A DNA stretch of 64,000 nucleotides, from contig JAEUWP010000599.1 in assembly GCA_018524725.1 (NCBI GenBank), positions 1 to 64,000 of the forward strand, read 5' to 3'. The stretch is from Podaxis mareebaensis. Lineage: Eukaryota > Basidiomycota > Agaricomycetes > Agaricales > Agaricaceae. Positions 34,339-45,501 of the stretch are shown piece after piece. Position 1 is the first letter of the stretch. Each line of letters begins with the position of its first letter. The notes beneath the pieces were generated by a model. That model ran no database searches. It saw only the letters and a list, made by a program, of their open reading frames with translations, and was not told the DNA's origin. Position numbers and translations under genes: made by a program.

Positions 34339-36698
34339 TCACGACCTCCCACTCGGCGCACACTCCGCCTCCCAATCCTCCGGTATCAACTCCTTCATCC
34401 GATCTCGGAACGCCTTGAACGTACAAAACTCTGGCGCACCATCCAAATGCTTACCCTTCTCCGCACATAACGGCAGGATCATGTTCTTATTTTGATATCG
34501 CATCCGCACATCTATTCGTTGTAGGTCACGAAACAAATCATTTCGGTGAACAAATAAGATAGGGGAAACAGTATCAATCAGTTAACGGCCCGGGAGCAGA
34601 ATAAATAGAAGACATGGATGGGACTCACAGTACTCCGCCAGCGGCGTTCCACCGCCCAATTTCGCCAATAGGACTTGGGCCTGGCCTTGTTGTTGAACCT
34701 CTGGTTTCATGTGTCGCTTAAACAGCTCGAAGGTTATGGAAGCGGTAAACGCAGGCCACCTAGCAAAATATGACGTACGCATGTCAGTACATGATCAACT
34801 TCTAGTTACGATCCAAAAGCTGAGGGCCTCAAAAAACTAAAACCAAAAGCATATATGGGAACGAAGGTCAAATGATAGACTCACTTCTCATCGAAGACGT
34901 CGAGGGTAGAACACAGCCCAGCGATAGCCGTGTCATGTGTGCTGTGCACTAGGATCTTCAAAGGGTCTTTTTCACCCTTCTCGATTTTACGTTGCATCTT
35001 GTTTGTAAGGTCCTCGAGAAGTCGGCCCATGGCTAGCCGTCGGACCTCTTCTGTTTTGTCTAGACACGAAAATAACGGGGGTTAGGTGGGAGCCGGATTT
35101 AGGTCAGAGGATATTAAAAACCTTACACCCTGTGATTGAATTGCAAATCGGTGAGTGTCATATGAAAAGGGAAAGACGGGATATTGCCCACCTGCAAACC
35201 ATTCTTGTACGACGGCCAGTTCCTGTATCCCTTACGTCAGTCGAGGTAGACATGGAGAAGGTGGAAAACGCACGATCGGGTCCACAATGCTCTTATCCTC
35301 GAATTCTGGGGGGACCTTGATCCCGTGGGCGATGGAGGCACGAATCTAGATTCGGAAGGACTTGAGTACCAGTGTTGCCGCACGGAACCAGGTGTAATTT
35401 CATACCGTATCCATGATACCGGAAGCCCTCGGTTTACCATCAACTCGAATCGGGTTACCGTTGATATATTTAGAGATTTTCTTGTCAAGGTGCTCAAGCA
35501 TGTGGTTATATGCCTCAGCGGCAGCTTGCAAAAATATCAATCAGCTGCAAGGCAATTCTAAAAATTGACAAAACCCACCTTTCGCGAAGCTGACCTGGAG
35601 AATCTCCAAGCGTTTGCAAGAATATGTATTGCCAATCAGATTCTCGTCCTTGCCATTCCTAGGGGGGATTTCAACCACAAGGACAAAGCGGGTATGAAGT
35701 AATGCGCACCTGATCAGCAATGGAGGATACGCGTGTTCGAGACATTTCTCATTCGGGTATAATCCATGCATTATTTGTTGTAATGACTCCATTGTCCGAG
35801 GCATATTTGTACTTCGGAAATAGACGTTATGAGCGTTTTCCAAGACATCAGGGATGAATCCCAATCTAGCATACATCAAATCAATCCGGCCGCAGTCTAT
35901 TCGGAAACGATGACACCAACCTATCCACATAAAGCTTGCGGAGCGCCACGCCATAATTATACGTTGACTGATAAGATATAAGAACCAGCACTGGAAACAC
36001 CAAGTTGGCAACGCTCACCTGTCGACCCACGTCTGTCAGCTCACCAAGCAGACTTCCTAGCGTCAGCCAGGTACAAACCCGGAACATGATATAAAGCGAC
36101 TCACCATTCACCATCTACGACCATCCCATCCTTCCGCTCGACCAATTTGCGCGTGTGCAATTTTCCATGCCATCCCTTCTCCGTGTTGGGCATATCAGTC
36201 ATATCAGCCACGGCAGCCTGGAACCTCCGTGCGGTCTTGCACATGTTCCAATGAGGTGGTATATTCGCCGGAGGGTCGGCCAATCGAACTCCTACCGGTG
36301 CTCGCTCACCTACGTTATCAATTGGTGCTATGCCTCTGCAAGTTAAGTGATATAGACGCACCGTGTCGCACGTAGACGTGAACCTGTTCAAGCTCCAGAC
36401 CGGCTGGCGCGGTAGGGTACCCTTCAACGTCGAGTGGGACTTGCGGAGGACGGTAGGTATATGGTCCAGGTACTCCATCGGCTTCTTTATGAGCCCCAAG
36501 TTTTCCAGATGTAAGTCCCATATCAGAATGTATGACAGCGTCTGCACTGCACAGTGGAGTCGGGATGGTTTGGTATGTTGATTGGAATAGTTGTGCTGGA
36601 CTTGCGGACGCGCCTTGTGCCAGGACGAGGAGAGGAAGAAGGAGGGTGAAAGACGATAAAACCTGGAATCGACGCTGCTTGCAAGGAGTGCTGTGCAT
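34339..36698 (-). CDS. Histidine acid phosphatase (branch 2), lysophosphatidic acid phosphatase-like, secreted
   Basis: Phosphomonoesterase of the histidine phosphatase superfamily. The start ATG at 36698 opens a signal peptide: basic start, then LSSFTLLLPLLVLAQGASA. The catalytic motif RHGxRxP is RHGERAP, assembled across an intron near 36305-36370 (HVYVRHG joined to ERAPVGVR). Downstream are LGELTDVGRQ, the second phosphate-pocket arginine region VYFRSTNMPRTMESLQQIM, and the proton-donor motif VHSTHDTAIAGLCSTLDVF (HD, near 34930). The end is LIPEDWEAECAPSG with stop at 34339. Around ten short introns interrupt it. The HSTHDT and FRST patterns fit ACP6-type enzymes better than phytases. A second open frame overlapping the N-terminus (starting at 36742) lacks the signal peptide continuity and is a shadow. 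Confidence 0.87.
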
Positions 36699-37635
36699 AA
36701 CAGGTTTATAGTCAGTTTAGATGGCGTCGGGGGATGAGGCACTTACTACGTGACGTGAAGGGCAGTGATGTAATTCGGAAGACTCCGTGACGGCCTTCAG
36801 TGGCCTGAAGGTTAGCACTGCAGTGACCACAGAAGACAACAACAGAGAGTGAGCAAGTGCCTGTACTCGCATGCTTGGTTATGGGCTCGGGTTTATCGGA
36901 CTCATAACATGTGACACTCATTTTTCCAAGATGCCTCAAATAAATCTGGCCCAAAACCGAACAGACAAATCCGGCGTTGATTAAAATTCACTAACGATTG
37001 CGGTCTTTCACTAGGATGCTTCCTCAGCAACACCAAATGCCTCAGCCAAGCCGGCGAAGTGGGCGGAAGATAAACTGGCCAGGCAAGCGCAAGTTCATGT
37101 CCCGGCGCCTTTTGCCTCGAGATCGTTCAGCCTCGGCCAATCACAATCGCTGTACTTCGTGAGTGTCCTCGGCTCACATCGGGTTGAACAAGCACACCGA
37201 TGCCTACATTCCTTCTTATTTATCACCCCCTATTCTCACTTCGCTTTTGATTCATTCTTTACAACGGTCTCGTTATAGATCGTGACTACGAGTACTCTCG
37301 ACTCTATCGACTCTATCTATGCGTCCGTTTGTTTGGAATGTAATTCATATCATTAATGGTCTCCGTGAGATAAGTTTCCAGCCAAGAAACGCTCATTGGA
37401 TAAGCAGGCGCTTCACTTCCAATGTTATAATATCTTGCTCTCACGCTGTGCATACTAAGCTGTTCACAAACACTACTCACCCGTCCACCATTTCACCAGC
37501 CCTGTCTCTGGAAGATCCCGCTGGTCCCCCTTTGCCGATTGCACATCAGCCCAGAGACTCTCGAGTTCCAACTGCTAGCCTCTCAGTGAACGCTTGGTGC
37601 CAGCGTCCCTGAACACCTAACCCCAGAGTCATACA

Positions 37636-39966
37636 ATGTCAGATCAATACTTTCGCGGCGCCAGGGATTTCGTTATAAATGACCCTGTTTTCAGCAATGT
37701 GACGCACAACACCGAAAGCTGTAAGTCGCTCGCACTCCATTTACAGGATTGTCCCATTCTGAATTTGACATGATAGTTATGGAGAAGCTTGAGAAATACA
37801 CCATTCCTGGTGCTGAATTCGACTCTTCTGCACGCGATTATCCTCCCAGATGCCACCCTGGAACGAGGCTGTCACTCATGTAACTATTCTAGGATATACT
37901 TAACGACCAGAGGCGCGAGAAAAGATTTCTGTGGTTGGTTGGACCCGCAGGGGTGGGCAAGTGGGCGATAATGCAGACCCTCGCAGAAAACGTGTCCAAC
38001 GGTGCATCCAACGTCTCACTCGGCGCATCACTGTTTTCTCAGTCAACGGACGTGACGATGCACCCAGAGTGTTCGTGACGCTGGCATACCAGATTGCTGT
38101 TGCGCATCCTCCTTATCACGATGTCATTCATCAAGAGGTGATGAAGGACCCAAAGCTACCACAAAAATCCATGAAGACGCAGTTTAGGAAGTTCTTCATT
38201 GAACCCTTCGTAGAGCAGGAGAAGGATTTAGAGTTGAATCAACCGCTCTTGATTCTCATCGACGGCTTGGATGAATGCAAGGGCGTAGACTACCAGAGTG
38301 AAATTGTTTGTCTCATCTCCTACTTTTCTGTAGCATACCCCGAGGTGCCTCTGATCTGGGTCATTGCCAGTCGCCCGGAACCTCACCTTACTGCTACATT
38401 CTCTCGACCCAGTGTCGCGCCCACGCATTACGAGATCAAGGTTGCGGTTGACTCCGACGAAGCTTGCGCAGACGTCGAGAAGTACCTCCGTGACGAGTTG
38501 GAAAGGATTCGGCTGAAATATCCGGCCCTCGCCCTCTTCGCTCGATGGCCTGCGGAGTGCGATTTTCTCAAGATAGCAGCAGCGGCGGGCGGCTTATTTG
38601 CTTATTCATCCACGGTGATCAGGTTCATTGATGACCCCACGTACGGAAATCCTGAGGCCCAACTCCAGCTAGTCATTGAGGTCATTGACAACATACCATC
38701 TCAATCAACTGAAGGGACAACCCACCCGATGGCCAATTTGGATGCACTCTATAAACGAATATTCCTGACACTGTGATGCCCAACACCAAGAAGTTATTAC
38801 TTCTGGCTCTCAGTCGACAACGGGTACACAGGTCATTGGCCATGGTTTGTGACTGGTTGGGGATGACACCGCCTGTTGCATACGGGGCCCTTCACCACCT
38901 TCATTCAGTCCTCATCATCCCCTCTCCGGAGGCCGCTGAAAGGCAAGCGATTGGTTTGTATCATAAGTCCTTATCGGACTATCTCTTGGATTGGAATAGA
39001 TCAGGGGTGTTCCCGGAGCTTGCCCACGAGCGTGAAGAATTCATTTTTCTATGCGCTCGCAGGATTCTCAAGAGCGTATCCGTTGAAGGTATTGTGCAGT
39101 GCTTCTGACCTTAATTTCCCAGTTGACGCCGAGACAAGATACTGCAACTGGTCCACGTGCCAACCACACTCATGTAGTCCTATCGTGGCCACGGCAGGGT
39201 CATCTGATGCGGCCCAACGGGCCCTATATAGTGAAGCGTGTACTCGAATTGTTCCAATTCTCCTGCAGAAACGGCCACTTCCTATGTCCCCCGACGTCAT
39301 TCATGCGTTAAAAGTTATAAGTATCCCTGGTTTTTTCAGGAGCAAATACGCTGGTTTCTATGATCTTCTCTTTGTGAGCCGCACGCTCCTATTTTATCAT
39401 GTCCTAGCTTTGAACACGAAATATGCTGCAGGTTGAGCCTCGCCGTTCTCTCCTCCTGAACCACCACGTTCTCAAAAAAATACCGATCAGGGAGCTCGAC
39501 CTGGGCAACATCGCCAGGGAACATGAGATTTTTGTGCTTTATCGGTTCAAGTATCCTCAGGTCGCGACTCCATCTTGGCGAGAACGCTGCTCCTCATTCT
39601 TGGTGAGCTTGTTAATGCATGACGGGTCCAGCCTCTAATGATAGCTCGTCATACCAGCACACAACCAGTGGCCCTTTCGAAAGGGACGGTTACGAGGAAT
39701 GGGAAAATCTGATAATTTTCCCCCCGGATGCAAAGTTGCATGAACGAGTCGTGCCAAATTGTTGTAAACGCACGCAGGTCATTATTCAGGATCTTCAACT
39801 GGCAGGGACACATTCTCCTGGTGATCTTGCCATCGCATACATTGATATCAATCTTTTTGGTATTATATTTTATGAGGTCGTTGATCCCGAGAATGAGCTG
39901 TTCCAGAGGATATATCTCATTCCTTACCAATTTCCACCAGCTTGCAGGTATATAGTCCGTCACTAA
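37636..39966 (+). pseudogene. NACHT-domain NLR-like gene, degenerate copy
   Basis: Paralogue of the intact gene at 41085. The first exon (MSDQYFRGARDFVI, ATG 37636) and splice site are kept, but the NACHT exon is damaged. Two stop codons (TAA 37881, TAG 37887) sit in a rearranged segment just before the P-loop. The P-loop itself reads GPAGVGKWA, with Trp replacing the conserved Ser/Thr. A one-base loss near 38036 shifts the frame, and a deletion of about 10 bp near 38770 shifts it again. Walker B (LLILIDGLDECKG) and the downstream exons still read well, up to a terminal Glu/Pro-rich segment at 39966. A protein starting inside (near 37931) is conceivable but would lack ATPase function. Confidence 0.85.
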
Positions 39967-40302
39967 ATCACGACATTTTATAAGACTTTATTCACTCGAT
40001 TTCTACCTTGATAGTCTCTCGAAAATGACTGCTGGGGGGGTTCTTTCCGCTTCCGGGCATTAGGACTCCTCGACTTGGTGTCTCAAGACCCAGTTCTAGT
40101 GACCTCAACATTCCGGATCTTGTATGTCACCGTCCCGACGGACTGGGAGAACCGGATGAACCTTTCATCTACAAAAAAGCCACAATCAAATATCCACACA
40201 CCCACACACCGTCATAATGCCACAGACCTGTAAGTTAATGATCCTACCAACACGTCAACATCCAGCGTCTAACAAAGATAAGAAAAGTGAAAAGGACGTA
40301 GA

Positions 40303-40331
40303 ACCAAAGCGGCTTCCCAATAAACCTCGAC
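40303..40331 (-). other. GH16-gene relic at the junction of the two NACHT units
   Basis: ACCAAAGCGGCTTCCCAATA and the next few bases match 43762-43790, which is coding sequence (FVGKPLW region, minus strand) of the GH16-like gene at 43727-44661. The relic shows that the duplicated unit included a few bases of that gene when it was copied. Confidence 0.7.
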
Positions 40332-40349
40332 TAAGGGGTTTTCTGTGTA

Positions 40350-43300
40350 TTTCGAATTTATCGGACCCACAACATGTGACGCTCATTTTTCCAAGACGTC
40401 TCAAATAAATTTGACCCAAAACTGAACAGACAAATCTGGCGTTGATTAGAATTCACTAACGGTTGCGGTCTTTCACTAGAATGCTTCCTCGGCAACACCA
40501 AATGCCTCAGCCAAGCCGGTGAAGTGGGCGGAAGATAAACTGGCCAGGCAAGCGCTTCATGTCCTGGTGCCTTTTACCTCGAGATCGTTCAGCCTCGGCC
40601 AATCGCAATCGTTGTATTTCGTGAGGTTCTCGGCTCACATTGAGTCGAATAAGTACATCGACGCCTACATTCCTTCTTATTTATCTTCCCCTATTCTCAC
40701 TTCGCTTTTGATTCATTCTTCATAATGGTCTCATTATTGATCGTGACTACTCTTGGCTCTATCGACTTTATCTATGCATCCGTTTGTTTGGAATGCTTCA
40801 CATCATTAATGGCCTCCGTGAAGTAAGTTTCCGCTCATTGGATAAGCCGGCGCTTCACTTCCAACATTGTAATGTCTCGTTCTCAGGCTGTGCATACTAG
40901 CCGTTCACAGACACTGCCCACCCATCCATCACTTCACCAATCCTACCTCTGGAAGATCTTGCTGATTCCTCTTTGCCAGTTGCGATAAGCCCAGAGACCC
41001 TCGAGCCCCAGCTACTAACCTCTCAGTGAACGCCTGGTATCACCGTTCCTGAACACCCAACCCCGCTGCATACAACGTCCTACGATGTCAGACCAATACT
41101 TCCGCGGCGCCAGGGATTTCGTTGTGAACGCCCCTGTTTTCAGCAATGTGATGTACAACACCGAAAGCTGTAAGTCGCCCGCACTCCATTTACAGGATTG
41201 TTCCATTCTGAATTTGACATGATAGTTATGGAGAAGCTTGAGAAATACGCCATTCCTGGTGCTGAATTCGACTCCTCTGCGCGCGATTATCCTCCCAGAT
41301 GCCATCCCGGAACGAGGCTGTCACTCATACAACGAGTCCACGGCATAATCGACGACCAGAGGCGCGGGAGAAGACTTCTGTGGTTGGTTGGACCCGCAGG
41401 GGTGGGCAAGTCGGCGATAATGCAGACCCTTGCAGAAAACGTGTCCAGCGGTGCACCCAATGTCTCACTTGGCGCATCCTTGTTTTTCACGGTCAATGGG
41501 TGTGAGGACGATGCATCCAGAGTATTTGTGACACTCGCATATCAGATCGCCGTTGCACACCCTCCTTATCGCGATGTCGTTCGCCGGGAGATGATGAAGG
41601 ACCCAAAGCTGCCGCTAAAGTCCATGAAGGCGCAGTTTAGGAAGTTCATTATTGAACCTTTCGTAGAGGAGAAATATCTGGGGTTGAATCAACCGCTCTT
41701 AATTCTCATCGATGGTCTGGATGAATGTAAGAGTAGGGACCACCAGAGCGAGATTATTCGCCTCATCTCATCCTTTTCCGTGACACACCCAGAGGCGCCT
41801 TTGATCTGGGTCATTGCCAGTCGTCCAGAACCTCACCTTACTGCCACATTCTCCCAACCCAGTGTCGCGTCGACCTATTTCGAAATCGAAGTTGTGATTG
41901 ACTCCGACGAGGCTTGTGCAGATACCGAGCGTTACCTCCGCGATGAGCTAGAGAGGATTCGGCTAAAATATCCAGCCCTTGCCCTCTTCACTCGATGGCC
42001 TTCAAAACGTGATTTTCTCAAGATAGCTGCCACCGCAGGTGGGTTATTTGCCTATCCGTCCACAGTGGTCAAGTTCATCGATGATCCCACATTTGGTGAT
42101 CCTGAGGCCCAACTTCGGCTAGTCATCGACGTGATTGACAACATGCCGGTTCAGCCAACGGGAGGTCGAACACACCCGATGGCCAATCTGGACGCACTCT
42201 ATGCACGCATATTCTCCCGCATTCCAAGCGCTGTGATGCCTAATACCAAGTTGTTATTACTCGCGGCTCTCAATCGATCACATACGGGCGAACCATTGGC
42301 TAACGTGGGTGACTGGTTGAGGATGACTCCGAATGTTGTATATGCGGCCCTTCACCAACTCTACTCAGTCCTCGAAATCCCTCTTTCGGAGGCCGCCGAA
42401 AAACACCCGCTCAGATTCTATCATAAGTCCTTGTCTGACTATCTCTTAGATGAGGATAGGTCAAGGATATTCCCGGGTCTTGCTCGTGAGATCGACGACT
42501 TCGATTTTATGTGCATCCTGAGGCTTTTCAAGAGCCTTCCGGTTGTAGGTATGATATAGTATTCTTGACTCTAGTTTCCCAGTCATTATTGAGACTATTT
42601 GCAGCAAGTAATCCGAGTCTCGACCACACTCAGGTTATTTTGTGGCCACGGCGACGTTCGCACTATGTATCCCTACAGGTCTTGTATAACAGACTGCGTT
42701 GTCACGCCCTTCCGATCCTCCTCCAGAAGCGGCCCCTTCCTATGATCCCCGACGTCTTTCATGCACTTAGGGTCATGAGTATCGGTCATTGGGTCAAAGG
42801 TAATCTCACTGATTTCTACAATCTTCTATTTGTAAGTCGCCACTCTGTTTCGTCATGACATGAGTTTTGAACACGTGAACTATGCTGCAGACTGAACCCC
42901 ACCGTTCTGGCCTTCTGAGGCATCACGTGCTCAGAGAAATACCGATTAAGACGCTGGATCCAAGCAACATCTCCCGGAAATACGACATTCTCATCCTCTA
43001 TCGGTTCAAATTTTCTTCGGATGCAATCTCAACACAGCAGAGAAGTTGTACCTCAATTGAGGTGAGCTCATTCATACAGGACAGGCCCGATCCCACTTAT
43101 GAATCATCCTACTCAGCACGTAGTCTATGGTCCTTTTGAGAGGGACGGGTATCATGAATGGGAGAGACTGATAAGCCCCGAGGTGGTGCGACTAGATCTA
43201 GAATCGCCTGAACGAGCCACGATAGACCGCGCCTGTGAGTGCACGCAGGATGCTTTCCTAGACTTTCAACTGGCACGGTCGCGTTCCTCTGATTATCCTG

Positions 43301-43790
43301 CAATCGCATACATCGGATCCAATGACGAACATTTTGGTTTTGTATATTACGAGGTTGTTGATCCCATGAACGAGTCGTTTCAGAGGATATACATGATTCC
43401 TTACCGTTTTTCGTCAGCTACAGGTACATAGTTAGCGATCGTATTAGATAACCCGTTATCCAGCTGGTTTCTGGTTGTAGAATATTTTGAGCAGACGTTC
43501 TTTCTCTTCTCGTCACTGTTTATCTTCTTCGACTTATTATCTCAAGAACCAGTTCTAGTGACTTCAACGTTCCGGATCTTGTATGTCGTCGTCCCAGACG
43601 GACCAGGAGAGCCCGAAGAACCTTCCATCTACAAAAAGACCACAATCCAATACTCACTCAACCACACCACCATAATGCCACATACCTGTAAATTAATAAT
43701 CCTATCCGCACGTCAACATCTAGCATTTAACCAAGATAAGAAAAACTAAAGAGCACATACAACCAAAGCGGCTTCCCAACGAAACCTTGA
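40350..43790 (+). repeat. Tandem duplication, unit 2 (intact NACHT gene)
   Basis: Second copy of the 3.45-kb unit at 36890-40345. Its right edge lies inside the C-terminal coding end of the GH16-like gene. Confidence 0.83.
41085..43431 (+). CDS. NACHT-domain NLR-like ATPase without WD40/ankyrin repeats
   Basis: Exons 41085-41169, 41226-42548, 42575-42831, 42891-43061 and 43117-43431 sum to 716 codons plus stop. A short N-terminus (MSDQYFRGARDFVV) leads to a typical linker (KYAIPGAEFDSSARDYPPRC). The NACHT domain has Walker A GPAGVGKSA (residues ~100) and Walker B LLILIDGLDECKS (~200), followed by VIASRPEPHLTATF. A winged-helix-like region with FYHKSLSDYLLD comes near residue 445. The C-terminal ~250 residues contain no WD40, ankyrin, TPR or HEAT repeats; they include LPILLQKRPLPMIPDVFHAL and a compact end (YGPFERDGYHEWERL to VYYEVVDPMNESFQRIYMIP) that I cannot assign. 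Unlike its neighbour at 37636 it has no disabling change. Role in non-self recognition is inferred from the family only. Confidence 0.85.
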
Positions 43791-44661
43791 CCAAATTGCG
43801 TCGCACGCAACGCATTATCCATATAGAAATCAATTCTAACGTCCGCCCCGTTCGATTCAGCCGTAAGCACAGCCTTGAGGGAGTGGAAGGAGAGGTCGGA
43901 GGGCCAGTTGACGAGGTCGGAGCGGACGACGGAGGAGGTGTTGAAGGTGTTGAACCAGTTTTGGGCGGTGCCTTTCCATTCGCCGATGTCGACTTCGGGA
44001 GGCCAGCTGTTTACTGCCTATGTATAGAGATGAGTTGATAGGTGCTACAGGGAGTAGGGGGGGTTGATAGTGAACTTACGGTTAACCTGAACCATGGGTA
44101 TACCAGGAGTATGGATGAGGGGTAGAACGAATACAAGGTTTTGTCCTGGCGTACCAGAATGCGGGCCATGTACCTCTGACGGTTGGTGCACTGAATTCAC
44201 CGGAAATGGTGTATGCGTTTGTTCTGGTTACTGTAATCTGTGCTTTTGCGTGGACGGCTCCGCTGAAAGATGCTGAGCATGCACTCGGGGAAGTCTGGTA
44301 GAGTTATCGAGTATACCTGGCGTAGTGGATAGCGGGGTGAGGGTTGGCAGAGCTCGTCGGCGGTGAAGGGTTCGATGTCGGCGTGGCAATCAAGCTGAGG
44401 GTGTTTGAAGCTACGTTTATATGGCTGTGGTCACTTGAGCTTCCTCTCATCCTGGCGCCTTTTGATATTTTGTGAGTTGCTATAGTGAATGAAGGGGCAC
44501 AACGTACTGCCGTTGTGGTCAGAGCCCCATGGATACAAATAGTTCCAAAAGCTCTCGAAAGTTGAGATTGAGGAGAACGAGTTGGAGGGGATGACAGTCA
44601 CAGCTTTGACTCCTGCAGCAGTTGCGAGGAGGCCAAGCACGATGGTGGTGGGTAAGAACAT
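43727..44661 (-). CDS. GH16-like secreted glucanase/lectin-fold protein, 3'-truncated
   Basis: Concanavalin A-like fold enzyme of the GH16 type. Exons in transcription order are 44661-44508, 44458-44317, 44262-44155, a 7-nt microexon 44086-44080, and 44017-43727: 233 codons plus stop. A signal peptide (TTIVLGLLATAAGVKA) starts the protein. Core segments are YASGAVHAKAQITVTR, TWPAFWLTAVNSWPPEVDIG and EWKGTAQNWFNTFNTSS. The catalytic E-x-D-x-x-E pattern is EVDIGE. After MDNALRATQFGQGFVGKPLW the frame runs into the duplicated NACHT unit and ends in an unrelated tail (LYVLFSFSYLG). The family normally continues through further beta strands here, so the C-terminus is lost and the product may be inactive. 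It could be listed as a pseudogene. Confidence 0.78.
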
Positions 44662-45501
44662 ATTGGTTTGAGATTTCCATTGATTACACAGGGAGCGGCC
44701 ATTTTATACGTGTCAGCGCAAAGAATCTTATAGCCATGTGGTCAAGGTCTTCGGATTATCCGTGTCTGAATGAAAGCCCTTTGAGAGTCTTGTTTGATGG
44801 TCATGAGACGGTATCTTGTGTTGGTTGTAGTGATGGTGTGGAGAGGAATGCGTCGTTACTGTGAACGTATTATATTTGTGGATCCTTCGTCCTGACCGTC
44901 GGTCCGCGAGAGGGAGACCTAATGGTCATGGGACGGTGCGTCGTGATTGAGGTGTTAAAACTAGTTCTGTTGAGTGTTCAAGTGTTGCTGCTTTGTTTTA
45001 TTCCTCCGTCCGTAATAGCTTGAGCGATGTCCGCGCGATGGTCCCAAACTGGCGCCGTCCAATAGGTTGGTGATCGGATCCAGTAGCGAGATCGTTGTAG
45101 TATAGTGACCTCCCTGGTGTGGTTTAAGCGAATGAAGATGGGAGGTTGCTCAAAGTCCACAGATGGGACGTCGCAGAACGTGTCGGGCAGAGATAGCACC
45201 AGCTAAAGGCGGCCAAGGAATGAGTAGACGTGGCTTGACCATAATTCGGCGCTCAGCCCCTTTTCCGAAGGTTAATCCGCACGTAAGAAGCTCATTTGAT
45301 GAAAGCACAAAGGGATCTACCACCTGACCCCACACGCGTGATACTCAACTCTCGTATTTCCAACACCGTCAGAGAAATTGGTCAAAATGGGATCAACAAT
45401 CCTGTGGCGCCGGACCTGCTTCCAACTCAAGTGACGGTCATCTCATATTATTTCTCACAGGCCAAGGGCCTGATCCAACCCGTAAGCGCCTTCCTTCCAA
45501 T
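44662..45501. other. Intergenic, no gene recognised
   Basis: This is a divergent spacer between the GH16-like gene (minus) and the acyl-CoA synthetase (plus), 840 bp, presumably holding both promoters. No coding motif seen. Confidence 0.4.

Larger units (their letters stand above)
36890..40345 (+). repeat. Tandem duplication, unit 1 (degenerate NACHT gene)
   Basis: This unit is directly followed by a second copy at 40350-43790. Shared landmarks: TTTATCGGACTC/CCC near 36890 and 40354; CATTTTTCCAAGA; GGAAGATAAACTGGCCAGGC; the NACHT gene; and the 3' tail TAATGCCACA near 40216 and 43672. The unit is about 3.45 kb. Confidence 0.85.

Noticed and set aside
36101..36742. Long minus-strand frame starting at 36742 as the N-terminus of the acid phosphatase
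   Set aside because: It reads through an intron and lacks the continuous signal peptide. The frame starting at 36698 gives signal peptide, linker and HVYVRHG, and splices in phase to ERAPVGVR.
43558..43749. Small gene at the 3' end of each NACHT unit (DGPGEPEEP ... KKTTIQY)
   Set aside because: A similar peptide can be read in unit 1, but in a different frame relative to the flanks and without a shared start; more likely 3' flank than a gene.
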